Part shown: positions 10,202 to 24,325 of the stretch, one piece after another | How the letters are laid out: the number at the start of each line of letters is the position of its first letter | Numbering within the stretch: the first letter of the stretch is position 1 | NCBI GenBank assembly: GCA_023313575.1 | Contig: JAJTTP010000005.1 | Location: 2,356,001-2,420,000 of the forward strand | Length of the DNA stretch: 64,000 nt | Source of the DNA: Eutypella sp. D-1 | Taxonomy: Eukaryota > Ascomycota > Sordariomycetes > Xylariales > Diatrypaceae | Reading direction: 5' to 3' | The notes under the pieces: generated by a model | Database searches by the model: none | Told to the model about the DNA's origin: nothing | The model's input: the letters and a program-made list of their open reading frames with translations, nothing else | Position numbers and translations under genes: made by a program

Positions 10202-12117
10202 GGGGCCGGTGTTGAGTGGGGGAGGTGGGGAGGGGAGGAGCAGACTTGAACTAAAAACAAAAAGAAACTACGAAATAAGAAGGAATTCGCACGGGATGAA
10301 CGACATATTCTATGATACGCAAAACGAAAAGAGGAGGTACTACGATGAATGCGTACTCGTCGCTCGGCGTTAGCATGATACTTACGGATACAGCATATTG
10401 TTACTTTGGCATCACAGTGTATTATAAGCACCGGACCGCGGCAGGGTAGCAAACCACATGAAAGAATATCGATTAATTCTGCTATCTATATGGATTATTA
10501 TTGCATATAACACAATAGATACGCCGTAACTGAGTAACCTTGAGACGCAGCTGAGTTCTTTGTTTGGAAACTCATAACCTTTTGTTCCATTCCCGCAGTG
10601 GACGCCCGTTCCGTCGCCGCGACAGGGCCGGCGACGCAGTCTCGTAACATATGCTTCGCTTTTTACGATATTGTACAACTTATACTATATCAATCTGCCG
10701 TGTCATTTCTCGATATGTTTTGCGCTGCTGGTATAGAACAGGACTAGCAGAGGTTAGGTAGGGCCTCAGAGCAAACTCATCTATGCTTGCATAAACGATA
10801 TAAATTACAATAGAGGCCCCCAACTATCACTAAGGAGGTACCTACGATCTTAGATAGCCGCACTTGGTTTATAAATCTATATGTAAGTATCTACTACCTA
10901 CACACTGTTATACCTGTGGACCTGTGTACGTAATTGGGATGTAAAGAGGGAAAGAAAAGAAGGGAAAAAGAGGAAAGCAACTTAAATTATCACGACACCT
11001 CAACAAGAGAAGCTAGCACGGTAGACCTCAGGTGTAGTCATCGCTCAAGTCGGGTTCCATCTTGTTGAGTATCAAAAGGCTGGGAGACGAACTTGGGACG
11101 GGAGCGAAGAGAGCAAGCCATGCCAGCCTCTTTCCGCGGACGTACTGTCATCAAGAAGAGGAAAAGAATGTAGAGGAAAGAAAACAAAAAGGGACAAGGA
11201 AAGAAAGAAAACAGGAAACCATAATCGAATGTCAAAGCTGCTGCAACCTGTACTGATAAGCAATCTGATTCAAATCCGGTTCATTCGATTCTTCCACCGC
11301 GCCACGCAACCGCAAGATAAACGAGCGATGATGTACGGAAAACCGGACAAGAAGGGGTAGTATTCAAATGTAGATAATGAAGGGAAGGGGGAGTGTCAGC
11401 ACAGGGCGAGACGAACTTCACCCTTGAAAGGGAAACCGAAAGAAACAAGACGGAAAAAGTGGCGAAAAGCTTGAAACGAGAAAGGAAGGAAAAGGGGAAG
11501 GGGAAGGCGTCAAGTCCGATCCCGATAAATCATCACTTTGTTAACCAGTAGTCGTATTCGCATTCCGAGACCGCATCCGCATCCGCATCCGCGCCGAGGA
11601 CCTTGATCAATTATCGCAAAGCATGGCGTCGAAAGTGAATAGTAGAGAAGAGATGGCAAAGGAGGATGGAGGAAAGGGGGAAGGGAAAGGGGGAGGAGAA
11701 AGAGGGAAGGGGGGGGAAGGGGGGGGGGGGGTCACTCACGCTCGTCAACATCAAACATCACCTAATACGCGAAGCATCAGGCCCGGTCTGGCCGCTCATC
11801 AATCAATCCGTCCGCCCGTGCCCATTGGTCTATGCGTCCCATGCTCACGGCAACAAGTGAACATGAGATGGGGAGATAGATCCCTACGGTGCATGGGGAA
11901 AGGGCAGAACAGGATGAAGACAGGGCGGCGGCCAGGTCGGGCAGGCGAGACGAAAAGAAAAAAGAACTCGCCCAGATGAGGGAGAGACTCGCTATGAGAT
12001 GAGACCGACGGGAGAGAGCATACCTTCCTCTCCCTTTCCCTTCCCCTTCCCCTGCCCCTTCCCTTCCCCTTTCTTTCTCCTTCTCCCTACCTCTATCTTT
12101 CTTCACGGCCTACTCCA
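10202..12117. other. Intergenic, with polypurine and polypyrimidine tracts
   Basis: No gene is supported. About 11640-11735 is an almost pure A/G tract on the plus strand. About 12020-12090 is an almost pure C/T tract of similar period (CCCTTCCCCTTCC). The two could pair as a loose inverted repeat about 300 bp apart in the 3' flank of the acetyltransferase gene. Confidence 0.5.
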
Positions 12118-13574
12118 CTACTGCTGTTTCCCGCCTCCTCCTCCACCAACAAAGCCACCGCTGAGCTTGATGGGGATGGAGTTCGCGAGCTTTCGGCGCG
12201 GCTCGCGCACCATGACGGTCAGCGTGACGGCGGGCTTTGGTCCCGACTCCGAATCCGAGGATGAAGAGGACGATGACGACGACAGCGACGTCGAGGACCG
12301 GCTGTTGGCGTCCCCGCCAACGCTGTTATTGTTGTTGTCGTCGTCGACGCTGAGGCCTAGGTGAATGTCCCGCTTCGCCTCGAACCCGAATTTCTTGTAG
12401 TACGCGTTGTTCTTGACCGAGCTGGACTCGAGATACATTGCGCGGCCCTCGGCGTCGGCCTGTTCAAGGGGGTTAGTGTCGAGAGTCAGGAGTGAGAAAC
12501 GTTGAGTTGAAAGAGCCCAGCAGGGCGGTATCGTATGGTATCCGGGACCCCATGCGTGCGACACATGAGAAAGAAAAGCGAAGAAAGGAGGCAACGAGGC
12601 CTGGAGGGGACCAAAAAAGAAAAGAGGAAAACAAGAACCTACCCTAACAGCCATCTGCTCAATGAGCAAGCGCGCGTAGCCGCGGCCGCGGCCGCTGGGC
12701 TTAGTGCCGAGGTAGACGAGGTAGTAGGAGTCGCGGTCGCGGCGGGGACCGAGGACCTCGCGCTTGACGTCGTGCAGCAGCGGCATGAGCTCTTCCCAGT
12801 AGCGGCGCCGTCCCTCTGCCGACAGTCGCCACCGCAGCCGCCACAACCCGCTCCGCAGCTCCGTCGTCCACTCGTCCGTGTCCTGTCCCGGGAGTACCCT
12901 GTTCGCGTTCCCGGGCGGACGCCGGAAAGAGTCAGCCCTCGTGTTTCTCTAGAGTTGGCCCCCACTTTGACCCGCCGCCCCCTTTTTCGCTCCGCATCAC
13001 CTGATACCGGGAAGGGGCAAGGAGAGGGGGAGGTCGTCCGATGTGTGGCTGGGGCCGCAAGTGCGAGCCACGTGATTAAATAGGAGACAGGAAGAGAAAT
13101 CAAGGAGAAGATAAGAAGATAGACTTACCAGAGCGCAACGGCCTCGTAATCGGGACCGATGGAGGTGACAGCGCCGGCGTAGCAGTGCTGCGCGACGAGG
13201 TAGGTGAAGATGTCGACGTGGAGACGCCAGCGGGCCTCGTCGCCGTTGTCGCCGCCGCCCTCGGCATCCACGAGCCACTGAGCGAGGTCGTCGCGCGCGA
13301 ACGCCTGCGCCAGCGACAGCCCCGCCTCCTTGTGCTCCGCGATGCCGAGCGCGCGCACCTGGTCCTCCCAGCCCTGCGGGACCAGAGATCGGCGGCGGGA
13401 CGGCTGCTGCTGCTGCTTCATGGCCGCGGTTGCTGCCGTGGCCGCAGTTGCGGCTGCTGGCTCCGCGTGCAGGACCACAGCAGTGCTGCTAGCGGAGACA
13501 GACGTGCTGCTGCTGCTAGTGGTAGTAGTAGTGGTGGTGGTAGCGACGCTACTGCTGCCATTGACGTGCTCCAT
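12118..13574 (-). CDS. GNAT-family N-acetyltransferase (3 exons)
   Basis: Exons are 13574-13129, 12898-12643 and 12459-12118, giving 347 residues; phases join cleanly (VALW|VLPGQDTDEW, QMAVR|ADAEGRAMYLE). The acetyl-CoA binding motif A is SYYLVYLGTKPSGRGRGYARLLIEQM, and motif B is AMYLESSSVKNNAYYKKFGFE. The order and spacing fit fungal GNAT proteins of the single-domain type; the substrate cannot be told. The N-terminus (about residues 5-55) is a Thr/Ser/Ala low-complexity run. The C-terminus adds Asn and Ser runs and ends in a Gly stretch (FVGGGGGGKQQ), so the true start could be an inner Met near residue 52. No signal peptide is seen. The family may acetylate small molecules or proteins. 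Confidence 0.85.
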
Positions 13575-15917
13575 GCTGGGCGAAGTGGCTAGCTATAGCT
13601 ATGCAGCTCTTCTTTGTCGGGGTTTGACGAGGCGTATGCGTAGATAGATACAACGAAGGCAAGCTTGATGTGATATTTAGCATCCACACGCATGTCTCTA
13701 TTCGAGGCAAAATCCAGTCATATTGTGTATCTCCGTGACTCCCGGCGAGGGGGTAGGGTGGCCGGGCAGCCGCCGCGATAAGGGGGTGAAGCGATGGTTT
13801 ACTTACTTGCTTTATATCCCACTACTGCGCGGCGAATTACGATTGGAATGATTATTCTGGATACTATCGCCCGTGTGGACCTTGGACAGCTGGGTCCTGG
13901 AAACAGGCATAAATCTGGACGGGTGACGCAGGCAGTTGAGGCTTGTGCGCGTATCAACAGACATCAATGTGGATTTCTTTTGCCGGAGCGTGAATCCTTT
14001 TATGACTTTCTGGGGTTTAACTAGTTTCTTTCTTTTCTCGTTGGGAAAGAAGAGGAAGGCAATGTTTTCCCCCCGATGATGTGTAGATGAACCCTTAATT
14101 GAAAGTGATGAACGGCTTGCGGTGACTCGGCGACGACGAGTAATCTCTGGAAGCAGACTGAGGGACGTCAAGAGACCATGCAGGCCGGGGTGTTACTCAT
14201 AGAATGGGTAAAATGGGGGAGTGACCGTTTGAGGCGGAACAAGGCAAGTCAAGACAGGACAAGAGGGCAAGATACAAAGGACTAAAGCGCCTTGGAAGCA
14301 GACTTGTTTCCTAGGGTACCGGAATCCAGTCAATTGCAAGAGCAAAGACAACTGAGCCTGGTATGTTATCCTTCTTTCTAAATCTTGAAAGAGATATCTC
14401 AGAAGCAGACAGCCAGAACAGCCTTATTGCAGGTTGAGGTGAAGGGACGGAGAAGGTGAGGGAGCTTGGCAACAACAAGAACAACAGGTCGAGGGGATCT
14501 CTTTCTAGTAATAGCAGCAATAGAAATTGTATGGGAGAGGTCAAACCTATCAGGTGTGCGGCACAGAGAAGGGAAAGGGAGGGGTGGTATCTGGGGCGTA
14601 AGGCCAAGCTCTCTTGGGTGCGGGATGTAATGCAAGGTGCTTGATGAGGAGGGTCAGTTGGGGCGGGTTGGTACAGGGTATGATGGACATGGCGGAGAGT
14701 TATTGAGATAAAGCCTGGGAGACAAACTCCTACGTGATTGAATGTGTACAATAACCTATACCGTTAAGCCGACAAGGGGTGGTATACGGACGGGGCCAAC
14801 CCCGTCGCCCACCCCTTCAAGCCATTGGCCAGAGCGGCATTCGACGGCATCTCGTAAAACCACTTCGAGAAACCGTGGAAGCATTGGTTGGAGCTGTTGC
14901 TGTTAATTGTCACAGTGCGTCTGACCCGGGTAGGTGGGAGTGCGGAAGAGCCAGAGGCCAGGGTAACGGTGATGGTGGTTGGGTTGGGGGTGTTTCCCTT
15001 TTTTTTCCTTTCTTGTCTTTAGCAATTGTCCATCCATGACGTTGCTAGGTGAGACATGGGGTATGAGTAGGACAAGGGGGCGTAGCTGTCATATGGGGGC
15101 ACGCCTAGGCTTGCCTGCAGGAGTAAAGCCGTATCACGAGTGGGGTAAGTGAGCATCACTAATGTTCGTCTCTAGTTCCACGGCCCAATCGTTGGTGTGC
15201 TTTTGGCACAATCACTGCCGCCTGTGAGGCTAGTCCGGAACGTTATCTCTTAGATAACCACTCGCTGTAGGAAGGGAACGTTGTCAGCTGATATCCTCGT
15301 CTGCAAGCCCACCTTGCCACCGCAAGAGGTCTAGCCCATCAGCCCATTAGAAAAGGTCAGCACGGTCGATAGAGCCGGTATGGTATGAACAGTCTAAGAG
15401 CGATAGTCTTAGACACCTAAGCCAGCCGGTTGTGCCGCACAGGACTTGTATTGACATCGTCAGGACATGGAAAGCGGCAGCCGGTCTGCCTATTGCCTTG
15501 TTTCATTGCATTGGGGGATCGGGCTGTCTACCACCCCAGGTTACCATCCATCAGCCCTGCTGGCTCCTGGCATTGCCAATCAATTTTCTGGGCATTTGTC
15601 ATCGGTAGGACCGTACTGCATGGGGAGAGTGGGGAAACATTCCTCAATTGACTTGCTGGCCTGATTCGTAACTTTGGAAAAAGGTGAACTGGCTCTTCGC
15701 CGGAGCGGCGAGAGCGGGATATCTAATAGGTCGCCATCCGTTCGCCTGCCCGCCTGTCCGCCTGTCCGTCTGTCCCGCCTTCCTCGTCTATCCGGGCTCT
15801 TTGCTAAACCCGCTGTCTAACCGCCTTTCCGTACGCACTCTGTCCATGTCGTCTCGTTGGTTTGATGGTCATTCCGTCATCATCTCGCCGGCACTCCCGT
15901 CTTCAAAGGCGATAGTA
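13575..15917. other. Intergenic between the acetyltransferase and IDI1
   Basis: About 2.3 kb holds no reading frame that I can support on either strand. Short ORFs here lack introns, motifs or composition typical of the real genes. Confidence 0.45.
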
Positions 15918-16866
<949 letters not shown>

Positions 16867-19800
16867 TTTTGGGTATGCGATAGATAGACGATAGCCGATA
16901 TGCGATATGCGGGTAGTGGCGTTTTGTGATCGCTGTTGTGGAAGTCTTTCTGCGTTGATATTGGACGCGGGCAGAAAACGACAAACAAGAGACCAAAAGA
17001 AAATTAATCAGAAATATGAAAGAATAATTGATATTTTGTCATGGGGGGAAACGCCAGGGAGGAGGGGAGTTGGCAGGGGAGTCGGCGGGGGAGCTAGGCT
17101 CAACTCGGTACTTTACTTACTTAGGTAGTGGGTGTGCACTTTATGTACTATAGAGCGCTCGTTAGGTACCTCCTAAGTCTGCCGTGCCCAGGCCCGGCCA
17201 AACCCCCGTTAAGGCCCCAATATAAGCTGAATTACTGGGGGTTGCCGGGGGTCCGCTACATGCCTCAAGTACTTAGGTAGAGTGCCAGAGTGCTTGCAGT
17301 GGTCCACGGATGCCCTAAACTCCTTTAACTAACTCCACGCTAATGGAATCCGGCAGCCAAGCAGCAAAATGTCATTAGTGAACTGGAATGGCTTACATTT
17401 CCAACAACTTCTTACCATATACTTACCAATGGAATTGAGAAACACGGAGGACCTCAGGAGGCGGTCGGAGTGGATGAGGAGAGGAGTGTGAAATAATGGT
17501 CGTCTGCACTGACTAATCTCATGCATATCACACATATCACACGCCTCTCATCACTCTCTATCCTACCAGCCTACCTATGAAGATCTCCCTTTGGTGGCAC
17601 ATCTTGACACCCGTCAACCGTCAATCGCTGACCATATCTGACTACCTTGCTGGTATATATGTATATCAGGAAGAGTTCTTTCCAAATCGCTGGGTTTCCA
17701 ATGCCACACACAAACACACACATACACACACACACTCACCTCCTTTCCCCGCGCTTACTACATAGACTCCGGCTTTCAGACTTGGCAAAGGTAAGACGCC
17801 CGAGCGCCAAGTGGCGATGGCAGTATATGAGGGGCTAATAAATGTTTTACTCATCTGGTCAGAAATGTTGAAGCAACTGTTGAAGAGAAAAGAGGGGATT
17901 TGAAGAGAGAAAAAAAGTCAAGTTTGATATTTTGTAAAGCCCCATCCACTCGGCTTTTTGCATTGAAGACGTAGTCGGTTATATATATCCCTAGCACGAG
18001 AGGTCGTTAGGCGGTATGGCATGGCACTGCTTAAAGACACTGGGGAGGTGTCCGTACCATTCGCCTTCTCCTTTTATCCTCTAGCGAAGAGGAGCCTAGA
18101 ACGGGCTGAAAAAAGGGGGGAAGGAATGATGATGAGGCTCTCTCGGTTCCCGGGTAAAAAGCGCACCACGCCTGCTGGCCGGAACTATACATCTCCAATC
18201 ATGGACGAGTTCTCTCAGCCTCCAACACTTCGGCCGATCGTGGGTAGACGCCCGGAGAGCTCGAGCGTCGCTATACATACCTGGGTAAGTAGTTAAAATA
18301 CCTGATGCAGCCGATGCCGCTCAGTTGATATCTATATGGTACAACCTAGGCGTGATGTGTAGGCAGGCAGGGCAGCCGAAGCTATTTTTCTTTTCTTTTT
18401 TTTTCTTCGCCCTCCCAAGTATTAAATCCCTCGGTTATCAGTAGTTGATAAAAACCGGGAAAACGTAATGCCGGCGCAACATTAGGCCATCGTCCGCTTA
18501 CAATGATGGCGGGAGTAACTATGGATGGGGAATCGGGAACGGAGTTACTGTCCGCATAACTACGCAGGCAGGCTACCGGTGCGGGTTAAAGAAGGAAAGA
18601 CAAAAAAAAAAAGTTGCCACGCTGAAGACGTCGACGCATTTGCGTATTACTGTAATAGCAAGCAAACATGTGTAGGGCGGCCGCCGTAAGCTGAGGTGTG
18701 CTTTGTCCCGGGCTGCGACGGTACGCGGTGTCGTAGGCACTGGCGATCTCCAGCTTCCAAAACTGCCCATCCGACCACTTAGGCATAGGCAGAAAAGATC
18801 CAGACACGGGAGGAATAAACTGGCAAAGACTGGCTAGGGTGGCCGCTTCTCATTTTTGGCCAGCGGCTCATACATACACACACATATATATATATAAACA
18901 TGGAAGCTGCTTACAGTGACGAACCAGTAGGTGAATTATGTACTTCATTAAGAGGTAGGTATGCAGGGCCCCAGTGAAGCAGACGTGGAACATCAGCAGC
19001 ACCCGCATAACGATGCCCATAAGCCCCCCCCCCCCCCCCCCCCCCCAACGCCCGCACCCGAGGCAGGGCTTGATATGCAACTAACTGTACGAAATAGAAT
19101 GACACGACACGACAAGCCTCAGCGCGATGCCGGTGCCGGCGTATCCGTCCGTCTACCTACTCTTTCCCTGGGCACCGCAGCCGGCGTCAGCCGTATGTAT
19201 GTGCGTATATTTACAAGGCGAGAGGAGAAGAGGGGCAAGGCTCAAGCCGGGGGTGGGTAAAACGTGTACTCCGCCCCCCCTCCGGCCCGGACTTCAAAAA
19301 CCAGTCTGCTACATGGTATGCTGGCAGGTTATTCGCGATTAAGATTTCCCCGGTGCGGGTGTAGGCCGGATCGTACCGTACGTACTTGGGGCAAAAAAGT
19401 AAGGTGCAAGGAACGAGCATTGATCTATCCCATCTGCAATTGGCTGGCTGATTAGATGTTGTGATATGTGTGGGCGCCACGTCGTTGCGTAGTAAGCTCT
19501 TCTTCTATTTGATGTCTCCTTTACCTTACCCTATCCCAACCAGCAACCACTACAGCCTATCTAAAATACGGGTGTTTGTTAGTCATTTGCCTAGAGTATC
19601 GAGCACATAGACATATATGAATAAGTATGTACTCGACTTCTCGTTCTAAACAGGTGGCTTGCACATAACATGAACACATACGCGACAAATCTTGAGAGGG
19701 GGGGAGGGTTTCAGGGGAAGTGTCATAACGCTCTTGGTCTCCATTTCCTTCCCTCTGGCTTCGTTTACAGGGCGGGGAAGGGGGTAACTGACGCTGAGTA

Positions 19801-20395
19801 TTGGATAAGACAGGTATATAATATATCGTTTCATCAGAGACCTAGAGGGGCAAAAAAAGCTGAAAGGGCTAATGCTGGGCTGGCTGGGTATTGCGACTCG
19901 TTTTGTATATCACAATGTCAAGGTTAAAAATCTACCACAAGTCACGTTCTCAAGTACGTGGGTAGACGAGCAAGTAGAACAACGACATCGCATGTCCCGT
20001 TGATACGCTGTACTTACTGTAACCCCTGGGTAGGAACTGCACAAGTCCCGGTATTTATCTCGCATGGCGGGTTATAAGACTTAAATCTCAACTTATCGTC
20101 TTGTCACGGGCTGCGGTGCTGTAAAGGTTGCTTCAAAAAGTACACGTTTTTTTTTTTCTTTCTCTTCATCTTCTTTTGCCTGACGGGTTTCGCCATGCCT
20201 GCTACTGCTACCCGAGGTGGCTGGTTGCTCCCTTACAACAGCTACCATAACCCCCTTGATTAGTCTAGTATCTATCTAGGCGCCAGGTATAGTAAATCAT
20301 GGGTTCCCCCATCTGCCTCTACTATGCCCACCAGCGAAAGGATGTGTGTTGGCCTCGTCATTGAATAATCATCACCCTATTAGATAGACAGCAGC
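16867..20395. other. 3.5 kb gene-free spacer
   Basis: I find no supported gene. The stretch holds two CTTAGGTA octamers (17120-17127 and 17272-17279), a short CA-repeat near 17707-17735, a 23-base C run (19024-19046) and scattered T runs. It separates the IDI1 promoter from the RPN1 3' end. Confidence 0.45.
19024..19046 (+). repeat. Homopolymer run of 23 C
   Basis: Twenty-three consecutive C residues are seen. The exact length is likely to be unreliable in sequencing. Confidence 0.9.
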
Positions 20396-23305
20396 TTATT
20401 TGCTATCCTCCCAGTCAGGGTTCTGGCACGCAGTTAGTACGGAGGTTTACAAGATGTCTTTTTGTTTGGGGGGAGTCTCTTACCTTGCGGAGAATAACGA
20501 GTCCCTCCAGCGTACTGCTTAGGCTGATGTACTCCTCATCCTCGAGCTCCGCGCGCTCTCCATAAGCTAGGAGGACGGGCGTGCTCTGCGTCTGCCAGCC
20601 GGTGATCGTCTTCGGGCGACCAGCCTGACCGACAACGTCTACAGCCTGACCGACCCGGACGTTCACCGTCAGGGGCTCGAGGTTTTCGTCGAGGGTGACG
20701 AGGAAGCGGGGGTGCATGGCGGTCACGAGGAAGTACAGGAGATAGTGCGAGTTCGAGGTGATGAACTGCTTGGCGTCGATCATAGCGACGAGAACGGCGA
20801 GCAGGCCTGCGGCCGACACCCGCGACAGGACCTGGCGATCTGTGTGGAATGGGTTGAGAGACATCGTGCCCTTGCCCATGTGGAGAAGGCCCTGAGCAAT
20901 ACGAACCATGAACAGAGACTCCTGATCCCTGTGGTAATAGCTCGCAAGCTGTCGCAGAAGCTGCGCTAGCCTAGCGTTGTTCGTGCCGGCTCCTAGAAGA
21001 CCCATTGCGAAGATGGCGTTGATGGCGACGTCATTATCAGTGTCGTGACTATACCGGGACAGCGTGTCGTACACCTTCATCTGGGGATTGCTGGGGCTGA
21101 TGAGGCCCATGGCCAAGGGTACGGCACGTCGAATGTTAGCTTCCCCATAGTGCATCAGGTGACCGAACTGCCGCAGGACCATCTCCTGGCCTACATCCTC
21201 GCCCATTGCAACCAGAGCAATACCTATGACTGCGTATGCCTGTAGCAGCTCGTCGCCCTTCTTGTCATCGGAATCTTCGATGTGTTCGTTGCAGATGTGC
21301 AGAAGCTCCTGGATCTTCAGCACGGCTCCCGTTCCGGCCCAGGCACAGATCTCCGTTAGCACGGCCGTGGATCTGGCCATAGGGTGGTCGACAACCTTCA
21401 ACGTTTCCAGAATGACGTCCACCTCCTCTTGCCGACCGAAGAACAGTAGGCCCAGACCGAGAGCCAAGAACCGGGTCCACTTGTCTGTTAATTGGCTCTG
21501 ACGCTCCTCATCCATCAGTAAAGTGACTATCGCCTCACTAACTTCTGGGTTGCCCGTGCCGACAAAGGAAATACCACAAGCCAGTGCAGCCATTGCAGAG
21601 GCCTGCATGTCATTACTCGAGTTCTGGACGATAGGTAGCAAGATCTCTATCAACTCCTCCTTATTGGAGCCTGCATAAGCCAGCCCTAGTCCCATGACGG
21701 AGGCCGTCCGGATCAAAGGATTTTTATGCTCAAGCTTCTCAGACTCGCCGAGGAGAGCCAGGGCGGGCTCACTGTCGATGCGCACGCCGGAGTTCATGAT
21801 TCCAATAGCGAGCATGGCGCCGGCCTGAACCTCGGGCTCATTCGCATAGGTGTACTTGTCGACCTTGTCCAGCCCGTTCTCCACATCCCACATCAGTAAT
21901 GTGCCGAGCGAGGCGACCGTCGAAAGCATGCCCTCATCCTTCGTCTTCCAAAACCAGGCTTCTTGGTCGACAAGCATCATCTTGTCGTTGCCAAAACCCG
22001 CGTTCACAAAGGCGTTGACGAAACCGGCTGCGAGGTTGTGTCGGGCGGAGTCCAGGTTGGTCATACCAGCGACACGGCTGCTCTCCAGATGGCTCTTATA
22101 GATATCCTCGGTGGTCTTGGGCTCGAGGACGTTGAGTTCCTTGCCAAGGTACTTGAAGTACTCTGACAGCTTCAGGTTGCTCATAGCCTCATCCATCTCT
22201 TGAGACTGCACTACGGTCTCGTTTTGCCTCTCGTAATCGAGAAAGATCTTCTGCCGCCCAATTAGGAAACCCAGCTGCTTCTTTAAGACAATGTCGGTTG
22301 AGCCCTGGAAAGTTTCCCTTAGCAAGTCATAATCGTTCAGTCGTATCGCAAGGACCACGGCCTGAGTGTACTCCTTGTAGGTCTTGTAAATAGTGTGGGC
22401 GGTTCGAAGGAACTGCTCGTTGTCCGGGTACATGAGAAGATTAACCATGCTGACTAGGTAAAGGCAGACCCTAGAGTAGGTATTCTCGTCGACGAACTTG
22501 GGTAGCTGGTCGATGATTTCGAGCTCGCTCATCAGATCGACGGCATCAGCTTCAGCATTGCTCTTCAAGAATAGCGGGACGAGTATTAGGGCGAGGTCGA
22601 CCAAGTCTTGCGTGGGCTCATCATTCGTCACTCGTTTACTATAGACCTCACCGATCTCGAGAGCTAGATGCCGCGTGTACTCATGTCCCCACGACTCGAT
22701 ATCTTGGGTAGTAGATTCTAGACGGTACTTAAGGGTGTCCTGGCGGTCCTCGTCAGAGAAGGTCATGCCGATGACTGATAATACATCGGCCAGAGAGGAT
22801 TTGTCATCACCAGCAGACCAGTCTTCGTAGAGTTTCGTCAAGGTCTCGTAGTGTGGTCTGAGGAACTTTAGGGGTTTCGGAACAGCGGTCATAGAGGAGG
22901 TTGAGGTCTTGATAGAGGTCTTCATGTGCTCTAAAGCGGGCTTGTAGAGAGACGCATCTGATTCCTGGATATGGGGCCAGTCAGTCAGTCAGCAAGCTAT
23001 ATTGCGCGAGGAATAAGAAGGGATGCGCACCGTTAGACGCTCAACGAGCATGTCTAGTTCATTCTTAAGCTGTTGGTCCTCCTCGCTCAGCTCCTCCTCG
23101 GCTGTTTTTATTTATGCATCAGCAATCAAAAACTATACGATCTATGGCTGGGGTTCTTTTGGTTCCGCATACAGCCGACCTTGTTCTCATCCTTCTTGCC
23201 GTTCACCTGGCCATCTTTGGTCTTTTTCGACTCGTCAACGTCCTTCTCGGTAGCCTTGCCTTTGCCCTTATCGGCCGACTTTGACGGCTCGTTGTTCTGC
23301 GCCAT
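20396..23305 (-). CDS. RPN1: 26S proteasome regulatory subunit Rpn1 (4 exons)
   Basis: Exons are 23305-23173, 23101-23031, 22964-20484 and 20422-20396, giving 903 residues. The last exon codes only NPDWEDSK and stop; it is needed because reading through intron 3 replaces the conserved end LVILRKNPDWE. Exon 1 is a Lys/Asp-rich leader, then LSEEDQQLKNELDMLVERL and SSMTAVPKPLKFLRPHYETL. The middle carries proteasome/cyclosome repeats (for example LIRTASVMGLGLAYAGSNKEEL and MQASAMAALACGISFVGTGN). The C-terminal domain reads DEEYISLSSTLEGLVILRK. Rpn1 sits in the base of the 19S particle and docks ubiquitin receptors and the deubiquitinase Ubp6. Exon 1 donor GTATGC was chosen because it alone keeps the frame. 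Confidence 0.94.
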
Positions 23306-24325
23306 AATGGTAAAGTGGGATGGGAGGCAGGGCGGGCTGGGCTGGCTGGCTGGCTAGCTGATAAGATAAATCAGGTACGATTAGAACGACGTTGGCGATG
23401 GCAGAGATCTTTCGGATGAATGATTTGGCGTGTGTGTACTGAGTAGTAGATGGACGAGGGAGAGGGAAAGAAAGAAAAGCTGGGACAGAGTGGTTGATGA
23501 TTTTGTTGTATGTAAGTAAGTATGTACTTAGGCAGGTTCGGGTATGTTGTATAGGAGAGGCCTGTTTGTATGTAAAGCTCCAGAGTAGTTTGGTAAGTAA
23601 CTTTAGTAACTCCAGGGCTGATGCAAGAGCTGCGATGACAGGGCAGCAGCTACGCAGTTAATTGCTTGGCATATCGAGGTTTACGCGAGGCTCTGCCGCC
23701 TAATGGCATACCAGCCCACTTGCCCACCTAAAGCTTGAAGGTCGAAGGTGGTCAATGCTCTACTTAGGTAAGGTAGCTGCCAACAACGATACTGAGCGTA
23801 CCTGACTGGTACAACAGTGATATCGATAAGGTATCCACTTAGGTATGTCGCTATGTACCTGGAAAGTTAGGATCAACTGCCGACGGCTGTCAGCTCATTA
23901 CCTAATGACCGACCTCCAGGTCCCCCAGGCTTCCAGGCAAGCACGGCCATCATCCATGGATGTTATCATAGACGCAGCTTCCCGGATGGTCATGGAAATA
24001 GAAATAACGATTTTCGATAGTCAAGTGGTTTCAGGCTTAATTCTGAAAAGTGTCCGACTTACATAATCTCATCCGCCCAGACACCCTTGGATTCGTGATT
24101 CGTATCATCTTCACCTCTTCACCTTTTCACCTTTGATACCCACCGCAGTCTATTTACCCAACAGCTCAGCCCCTGACTAATAGGGGGGCTTCCTATCCAT
24201 GACCAGTATTTGTTAAGCATATGGGTGACCACTTGAGAAAACTATATTGATTACTTGATGATATCAAACCTCATCCTTTACCAAGTTCTAATCAACAACC
24301 CGAAAGGAGACCACGCTATTATACA
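23306..24325. promoter_or_regulatory. Divergent promoter region RPN1 / MLH1
   Basis: About 1.0 kb separates the two start codons. No gene is seen. Two CTTAGGTA octamers (near 23762 and at 23838-23845) lie here. I found no ACGCGT hexamer on the MLH1 side. Confidence 0.5.
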
